Shown piece after piece: positions 1 through 5,931 of a stretch of DNA of 5,931 nucleotides; positions within the stretch are counted from its first letter, which is position 1; every line of letters starts with the position of its first letter. The notes beneath the pieces are model-generated. The model ran no database searches. It saw only the letters and a list, made by a program, of their open reading frames with translations, and was not told the origin of the DNA. Source of the DNA: Hyphomicrobiales bacterium (GTDB lineage: Bacteria; Pseudomonadota; Alphaproteobacteria; Micropepsales; Micropepsaceae); the NCBI GenBank assembly GCA_017849395.1, contig JAFIHO010000319.1, positions 1 to 5,931 of the forward strand, given 5' to 3'. A program made the translations under genes and the position numbers.

Positions 1-2372
<2,372 letters not shown>

Positions 2373-2611
2373 GGCGCGGACTTTTTGCGTCGTGAGTTCG
2401 TCGCGCGCCGCCCTCGCTTCGCTCGAAGCGGGGCCGGCTTTCCTAATTCGCTTCGCTCATAAGGAAAGCGAGGCCTGCTCACGTGCTAACGCACGCTGCG
2501 CGTTGCCTACGCTGTCGCTAGGCAACCCTGCTCATCGGGCAAAAATCCTCGCGCCGCGCTGCTTGTGGCCCCGGGATTCTCAGACCCGATTCGTCGGCGC
2601 ATGATGGCCGC
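2373..2611. repeat. Non-coding gap with a run of inverted repeats (structured intergenic element)
   Basis: This 239-base gap shows no believable gene but has dense dyad symmetry. Hairpin A: CGCTTCG at 2415-2421 and CGAAGCG at 2424-2430, extendable to 2412-2433 with one G-T pair. Hairpin B: GCTTTCCT at 2437-2444 and AGGAAAGC at 2462-2469, flanked by GGCC at 2432-2435 and 2472-2475. Hairpin C: CGTGC at 2482-2486 and GCACG at 2491-2495 around a TAAC loop. Hairpin D: GTTGCCTA at 2502-2509 and TAGGCAAC at 2519-2526. An 11-base direct repeat TCGCTTCGCTC occurs at 2414-2424 and 2448-2458, and CCTGCTCA at 2474-2481 and 2527-2534. It could be a dispersed palindromic repeat of the REP type, an acnA 3'-end processing or termination structure, or a small RNA. 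The absence of a T-run after any stem argues against a simple intrinsic terminator. The symmetry is directly visible; the role is unknown. Confidence 0.6.
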
Positions 2612-3184
2612 ATGGCGGTTGATTCGATCCTGCTGCCCGCGGCGGTTCTGTTCGCGGTGTCGGTCCTGTCCTTCTTCCTGGCGCGGGGCTTCAAGCCGTC
2701 GGTGCGGTTGAACCTGCGCTTCGCGGCGATGCTGCTGGCGGCGCTGGCGGTGGCCGCGCCACTGCCCCGCGTCGGTGATGTCGCCGCGCTGATGGTCCTG
2801 CCGCTGGCCTCTGCTGCCTTGTCGCTGGCAGCATTGGCGCGCTTCGCGCGGCGTGCGCCGCCCTTGGCTGCAAGTCTCGCGCTCGCCGGATCGCTGGCCT
2901 GCGGAATCGGCGCGGCGCTCACCGGCGCGCCCATGCTCGCCGCTTTCCCGGCCGTGCTGGCGGCGCTTCTCATTGCGGGCGCCGCGCTGCAGGATTTTGC
3001 GTGGGTGGCGGCGTTGTGCGGCGTTGCGCTGCTGGCCGGCATATCGGCCTTTCTGCGCGAAGGCGCGGGCGCGGGGCTGCTGTTGTTCGCGGCGGCGGCG
3101 TTGCTGGGTCTATCCCGTTCAGTGTTCGCGGTCGAACAGTCGCGCGATACGCGGCTGGGCAGCCTCATAGGCTCGCGCCGCTGA
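2612..3184 (+). CDS. Small polytopic membrane protein of unknown function
   Basis: A 190-residue protein dominated by Ala, Leu, Val and Gly. Hydrophobic stretches lie at about residues 5-25, 36-50, 57-77, 86-105, 107-126, 128-148 and 152-168, giving roughly seven membrane segments. Charged residues (mainly Arg) sit between segments and in the last 20 residues, as expected for an inner-membrane protein. I do not recognise the family and see no catalytic motif. ATG at 2612 is the only in-frame start near the beginning of the frame; no clear Shine-Dalgarno precedes it, so initiation may be weak or nearly leaderless. It follows acnA on the same strand, but a 239-base structured gap makes co-transcription uncertain. 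Its final 66 bases overlap the convergent gene on the other strand. The opposite-strand reading is Ala/Ser/Thr-rich low complexity, which favours this strand as the coding one. Confidence 0.68.
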   Translation: MAVDSILLPAAVLFAVSVLSFFLARGFKPSVRLNLRFAAMLLAALAVAAPLPRVGDVAALMVLPLASAALSLAALARFARRAPPLAASLALAGSLACGIGAALTGAPMLAAFPAVLAALLIAGAALQDFAWVAALCGVALLAGISAFLREGAGAGLLLFAAAALLGLSRSVFAVEQSRDTRLGSLIGSRR

Positions 3185-3508
3185 CGGCGGCGGCCCTGCG
3201 CGGTCCTCGATCATCTGGCCCAGCAATTGGGCGACAAATTCCGCCTTCAGGCGCGGCATGTCCCGGAATGGTTCATCGCGTCTCGTATCAGGCTGATACA
3301 GGTGTTCATCCGCGCCTTCGTCCCTGGGCGGCGGGGGCAGGCGGGGACGCGCATCGGATTCACCATCGACATCGCTGTCCGCGCTTGTTTTTTTACAGGC
3401 GTGCGGATGTTCGCGCGGAGCCCTGGAAGCCCCACGCATCGGATCCGGCGATGGTGCGATTGCGCGCATAACCGCATGTGTCGCAAGAGTCGCGCCGCTG
3501 CCACGCAT
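3119..3508 (-). CDS. Small hypothetical protein, convergent with the membrane-protein gene
   Basis: With the ATG at 3508-3506 this is a 129-residue soluble protein. The N-terminal two thirds are rich in Pro, Arg, Asp and Ser (for example ARPRLPPPPRDEGAD) and look disordered. The last 45 or so residues look like a folded helical module, including PRLKAEFVAQLLGQMIEDR and ARAYEAAQPRIARLF. Short proteins with an FVAQLL…AY-type C-terminus occur in alphaproteobacteria, but I cannot assign a family. G/C-rich third positions in this part (CTG, GTC, GCC, ATC, GAC) support coding on the minus strand. The start is uncertain: GTG at 3514 and ATG at 3547 are alternatives, and the frame opens to 3667, though that would run into the divergent gene. 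Shine-Dalgarno support is weak for all. No signal peptide or membrane segment is seen. A run of seven A's (minus strand, 3394-3388) falls inside the gene. Confidence 0.55.
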   Translation of the reverse strand: MRGSGATLATHAVMRAIAPSPDPMRGASRAPREHPHACKKTSADSDVDGESDARPRLPPPPRDEGADEHLYQPDTRRDEPFRDMPRLKAEFVAQLLGQMIEDRAGPPPSAARAYEAAQPRIARLFDREH

Positions 3509-3560
3509 TGGCACTGATTTCCGCTTTCTTAAGCCCGCGCCGCACATACTGCGTTTGCAA

Positions 3561-3576
3561 GGCCGGAAATCCGGCC
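3561..3576. promoter_or_regulatory. Perfect hairpin/palindrome directly upstream of the GGDEF-EAL ribosome binding site
   Basis: GGCCGG at 3561-3566 and CCGGCC at 3571-3576 form a perfect 6-bp all-G/C stem with an AAAT loop. The stem ends one base before the AGGG Shine-Dalgarno at 3577-3580. In the mRNA it would stand next to the ribosome landing site. As DNA it is a 16-base palindrome in the spacer between two divergent genes and could be an operator. The symmetry is seen; the function is inferred. Confidence 0.45.
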
Positions 3577-3580
3577 AGGG
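3577..3580 (+). promoter_or_regulatory. Shine-Dalgarno (AGGG) that selects the ATG start at 3588
   Basis: AGGG at 3577-3580 lies 7 bases before ATG 3588, a good spacing. The frame is also open upstream to a TTG at 3555, but that codon has no ribosome binding site, and the hairpin at 3561-3576 would fall within the coding region. The ATG is therefore preferred. Confidence 0.6.
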
Positions 3581-3587
3581 ATGGTGG

Positions 3588-5279
3588 ATGTTGCCCAGTA
3601 GCTCAATCAAGGCGCGGGATGGCGTTGCGGATGTCAGCGCTCTGGACGAGGGCTTGCGCTTTCGCATGGCGGCGCAGGGCGCGGGCCTCGTGTGCTTCGA
3701 CTGGGAATTGGGCCGCGATCAGATCCGTTTCGACGGCGCGCTCGACATATTGCCGTTCCGCCTCGACGGCCAAAGCAAGCGCGGCCAGGCTTTTCTCGAC
3801 ATGCTGACGGCGGAAAAGCGCGAGGAGCTGGCGGCCATCATCGAAAGCCACGGGTCCCAGCCCACCCGTTTCGAGATCGACCTGATCCTCGCCTCCGCGA
3901 TGGGCGCGATCGGCTTCACCTTTGTCGGCACCCGCATGCCGGGCGCGGGCGGCAAGAGCGAACGGCTGGTCGGCGTGGCGCGCGACACCACCGAATATCA
4001 GCGCGAACGCCAGCGTCTGTCCTATCTCGCCACGCGCGACGAACTGACGGGCCATCTGAATCGCAATTCGCTGCGCGCCGAACTGACCGAGGTGATCGAC
4101 AGCGCGCGGAGCGAGAACCGCACCTGCGCCTTCCTGGTCGCCTCCATCGACCGGCTGGCGATGATCAATGACGGTTTCGGTTTCGATGCGGGCGACGAGG
4201 TGATCGTCGGCGTGGGCGAAAGACTGTCGCGCTCGCTGCGTGCCAGCGACATTATCGGCCGCACCGCGGGCAACAAATTCGGCGTCATCCTGAAGAACTG
4301 CAAGGAGCGCGAGGTCGAGATCGTGGCGGCCCGGCTGCGCGGCGCGGTGCGCGAGCACCTGATCGACACGCGCGGCGGCCAGGTATCCGCGACAAGCTCT
4401 GTGGGCGCGGTGTGGCTGCCGGCCGCCGCCTCCACGGCGCAGGAAGCGATGCTGCGCGCCGAGAAGGCGCTGGAGAAGGCGCGCCGCCTTGGCCGCGACG
4501 GCTTCGCCCTGTTCGAGCCTTCCCCCCAGCGCGAGACGCTGCGCCTGCGCCAGATGAGCGTGGCGGACGAGGTGATGGCGGCTCTGAACGACAACCGCAT
4601 CAAGCTGGCCTACCAGCCCATCCTGCAGGCGAAAAGCCGCAAGGTTTCCCATTATGAATGCCTGCTGCGGATGCAGAAGGCGGACGGCACCATCGCAAAT
4701 GCCGGTTATTTCGTGCCTGCCGCCGAGCAGATGGGCATCGTGCATCTGGTGGACCGTTTCGCGCTGGAAGAAACGCTGCGCCAGCTCACCGCGCATCCCA
4801 ACATCACCCTGGCGGTCAATGTGTCGGGCACCGCGGCGGACAATCCGCGCTTTCTGCAGGAATTCATCGATACGGTGCGTGCGGGCAAGGATGTCGCAAA
4901 ACGCCTGATCGTGGAACTGACCGAGACGGCGGCGCTCCACAATTTCGAGGAGAATGCCAGCTTCGTGTCGGGGCTGCGCGAACTGGGCGCGCGGGTTGCG
5001 ATCGACGATTTCGGCGCGGGTTATACCTCCTTCCGCAATCTTCAGATGCTGCATGTCGATACGGTGAAGATCGACGGGTCTTATATTCAAAATCTCGGCC
5101 AGTCGCCGGAGAACCAGGTCTTTGTGCGCACGCTGGTCGGGCTCGCCAAAAGCTTCGACATCAAGACGGTGGCGGAGTGGGTCGGCAGCGATGAAGACGC
5201 GGCCCTGCTGCAAAGCTTCGGCGTGGACTATTTCCAGGGCTTCCATTTCGGCGAGCCGCTGCTCAATCCGAAATGGTGA
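3588..5279 (+). CDS. PAS-GGDEF-EAL cyclic-di-GMP signalling protein with degenerate GGDEF
   Basis: A 563-residue cytoplasmic protein with no membrane segment. Residues about 25-135 look like a PAS-type sensor (GLVCFDWELGRDQIRF … VGVARDTTEYQ). Residues about 140-310 are a GGDEF domain (DELTGHLNRN at 151-160) whose signature is AGNKF (227-231). By spacing to PleD, both metal ligands and the catalytic acid are replaced (Ser186, Asn229, Lys230). Asn194 and Asp203 for base recognition and the RxxD inhibitory site (218-221) are kept. Residues about 325-560 are an EAL domain: ECL at 357-359, Asn411, Glu443 and Glu446 in ELTET, Asp473-Asp474 in DDFGAG, Lys494 in KID, Glu530 and Gln550 are present; AEWVG (529-533) replaces the usual AEGVE. 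It is therefore probably a phosphodiesterase, or a c-di-GMP receptor, regulated by its PAS and dead GGDEF domains, and not a cyclase. It is divergent from the small gene ending at 3119 and convergent with the lipoprotein gene, 15 bases away. Confidence 0.93.
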   Translation: MLPSSSIKARDGVADVSALDEGLRFRMAAQGAGLVCFDWELGRDQIRFDGALDILPFRLDGQSKRGQAFLDMLTAEKREELAAIIESHGSQPTRFEIDLILASAMGAIGFTFVGTRMPGAGGKSERLVGVARDTTEYQRERQRLSYLATRDELTGHLNRNSLRAELTEVIDSARSENRTCAFLVASIDRLAMINDGFGFDAGDEVIVGVGERLSRSLRASDIIGRTAGNKFGVILKNCKEREVEIVAARLRGAVREHLIDTRGGQVSATSSVGAVWLPAAASTAQEAMLRAEKALEKARRLGRDGFALFEPSPQRETLRLRQMSVADEVMAALNDNRIKLAYQPILQAKSRKVSHYECLLRMQKADGTIANAGYFVPAAEQMGIVHLVDRFALEETLRQLTAHPNITLAVNVSGTAADNPRFLQEFIDTVRAGKDVAKRLIVELTETAALHNFEENASFVSGLRELGARVAIDDFGAGYTSFRNLQMLHVDTVKIDGSYIQNLGQSPENQVFVRTLVGLAKSFDIKTVAEWVGSDEDAALLQSFGVDYFQGFHFGEPLLNPKW

Positions 5280-5294
5280 TCGGGCGCGCGCCGG

Positions 5295-5579
5295 TTACTG
5301 GCCGTTCGCGGCCTTGCTCTTGTCCCAGACATTGACGGCGCTGTTGCCGTTATCCTCGACAATCACCGTGAAGGTATGGGCCGGCGCGTCGTAATCGACC
5401 AGCCAGCGGTCCTTGATCTTCTGCATCCGCGCCAGGGTGATATTGCCGCATTTGGCGTGGCAGAAGCGCGCCAGGCGCTGATTGGCGATGCCGCGCGCCT
5501 CGCGCTGGGTCATCGGCCCGGCACAGGCGCCAAGCGCAAGACAGATCAGAATGCAGCCCCCCCGGAAAAGGGGCGTCAC
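5295..5579 (-). CDS. Small predicted lipoprotein, translationally coupled to phaR
   Basis: A 94-residue protein starting at GTG 5579-5577. The N-terminus has a short basic/hydrophobic signal (residues 4-18) ending in a lipobox LGAC, with Cys19 as the predicted lipidated residue. The mature part is about 76 residues. It has a CxxxC pair (Cys40 and Cys44 in FCHAKCGN), which could form a disulfide in the periplasm. The C-terminal half looks like β-strands (DRWLVDYDAPAHTFTVIVED), loosely like small PepSY-type periplasmic domains, but I cannot assign a family. The start overlaps the phaR stop as GTGA, and GGAG (minus strand, 5594-5591) lies 11 bases upstream inside phaR, so translation is probably coupled. 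No other in-frame start fits. The role is unknown; an envelope protein made together with a PHA regulator is the only contextual hint. Confidence 0.75.
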   Translation of the reverse strand: MTPLFRGGCILICLALGACAGPMTQREARGIANQRLARFCHAKCGNITLARMQKIKDRWLVDYDAPAHTFTVIVEDNGNSAVNVWDKSKAANGQ

Positions 5580-5931
5580 TTCTTCGCCAGCTCCGAAAGC
5601 TGACGGCGCATTTCCTCGATCTCGTTCTTCAGATCGCTGATGTCCTCGGTCTTGGCGGCGGGGGCGGCGGGTTCCTCCGCCGTCTTGCCGCGCGCGCCGG
5701 GACCGAAGGGCGAGAACATCGACATCGCATTCTCGAAAAGCTGCAGGTTCTGGCGGGTCATGTTTTCGATCATCTGGTTGCCGCCGCCCAGCGCCTGGGC
5801 GATGCGGTCGCGCATCTGGCCCTGGTTCTTGGTGAAGCTGTCCATGCTCATGTCGAGATAGCCGGGCACGAAGGCCTGCAAACTGTCGCCATAGAAGCGG
5901 ATCAACTGGCGCAGGAATTTGATCGGCAGAA
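5576..5931 (-). CDS. phaR: Polyhydroxyalkanoate synthesis regulator PhaR, N-terminus beyond window
   Basis: The 117 visible residues are the C-terminal part of PhaR, a DNA-binding repressor that also binds PHA granules and controls phasin and PHA synthesis genes. The diagnostic stretch is LPIKFLRQLIRFYGDSLQAF followed by VPGYLDMSMDSFTKNQGQMR, the PHB accumulation-regulator repeat. Next comes an amphipathic helix with QNLQLFENAMSMFSPFGP, an Ala/Pro-rich linker, and a charged C-terminal helix (DLKNEIEEMRRQLSELAKK) that looks like a short coiled coil. The reading frame runs off the right edge with no credible start inside the window. Family proteins are about 180-200 residues, so the N-terminal DNA-binding domain (PHB_acc_N) should lie just outside. 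Stop is TGA at 5578-5576, shared with the start of the lipoprotein gene. The assignment rests on recognising the family motifs. Confidence 0.93.
   Translation of the reverse strand, partial: LPIKFLRQLIRFYGDSLQAFVPGYLDMSMDSFTKNQGQMRDRIAQALGGGNQMIENMTRQNLQLFENAMSMFSPFGPGARGKTAEEPAAPAAKTEDISDLKNEIEEMRRQLSELAKK

Noticed and set aside
2518..3168. 216-codon minus-strand open frame opposite the membrane protein
   Set aside because: The product is low-complexity Ala/Ser/Thr/Arg, and it extends into the structured gap; the plus strand gives a regular pattern of membrane segments.
3388..3394. T7 (A7 on the minus strand) run as intrinsic terminator or programmed frameshift site
   Set aside because: No stable G/C stem directly precedes the T-run on the plus strand, and on the minus strand the A-run phase (TGT AAA AAA ACA) does not match a canonical -1 slippery heptamer.
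3508..3550. Sigma-70-like boxes (TTGGCA at 3508, CATACT at 3545) in the divergent spacer
   Set aside because: The two boxes are 31 bases apart and no partner box lies at 16-18 bases from either, so no promoter call is justified.
3509..3667. N-terminal extension of the minus-strand small gene to 3667
   Set aside because: It would overlap the start of the divergent GGDEF-EAL gene by 80 bases; the added residues are basic and unstructured, and later starts are available.
3603..5246. 547-codon open frame on the minus strand opposite the GGDEF-EAL gene
   Set aside because: It is the mirror of a strongly GC3-biased gene; the product is a His/Arg/Ala/Gln-rich mixture with no domain, while the plus strand encodes clear PAS, GGDEF and EAL motifs.
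5283..5292. GGCGCGCGCC palindrome in the 15-base gap between convergent stops, as a bidirectional terminator
   Set aside because: It is too short to form a good stem-loop, has no flanking T/A runs, and such alternating G/C palindromes are common in GC-rich DNA.

Overview
The window is GC-rich and densely coding. It most likely comes from an alphaproteobacterial chromosome, because it combines an AcnA-type aconitase, a PhaR-type polyhydroxyalkanoate (PHA) regulator, a PAS-GGDEF-EAL signalling protein and strong G/C third-position codon use. Genus is not resolved. I see no tRNA, rRNA, CRISPR array, insertion sequence or prophage gene, so this looks like ordinary core chromosome rather than a mobile island.

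Layout from left to right. Positions 1-2372 (+) hold the 3' nine-tenths of acnA, the [4Fe-4S] aconitase of the TCA cycle, cut by the left edge. Positions 2373-2611 are a 239-base non-coding gap holding several consecutive inverted repeats, a structured element of unknown role. Positions 2612-3184 (+) encode a small, very hydrophobic membrane protein of unknown function. Its 3' end overlaps by 66 bases the 3' end of a convergent small gene on the minus strand (3119-3508). A short divergent spacer follows, with a perfect 6-bp hairpin directly upstream of a Shine-Dalgarno sequence. Positions 3588-5279 (+) encode a 563-residue PAS-GGDEF-EAL protein. Its cyclase half is catalytically degenerate, but the guanine-recognition residues and the RxxD inhibitory site are kept; its EAL half keeps most catalytic residues.

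The right end is a minus-strand unit reading back into the window: phaR (5931-5576, N-terminus beyond the edge), then a small predicted lipoprotein (5579-5295) that starts on the phaR stop codon (GTGA overlap). This unit converges on the signalling gene with only 15 bases between stop codons.

The genes touch carbon metabolism (aconitase), carbon storage (PhaR) and c-di-GMP signalling, but nothing in the sequence shows they are co-regulated. The best candidates for something not routinely described are the hairpin array after acnA, the dead-GGDEF/I-site-retaining signalling protein with its hairpin-flanked ribosome binding site, and the lipoprotein coupled to phaR.
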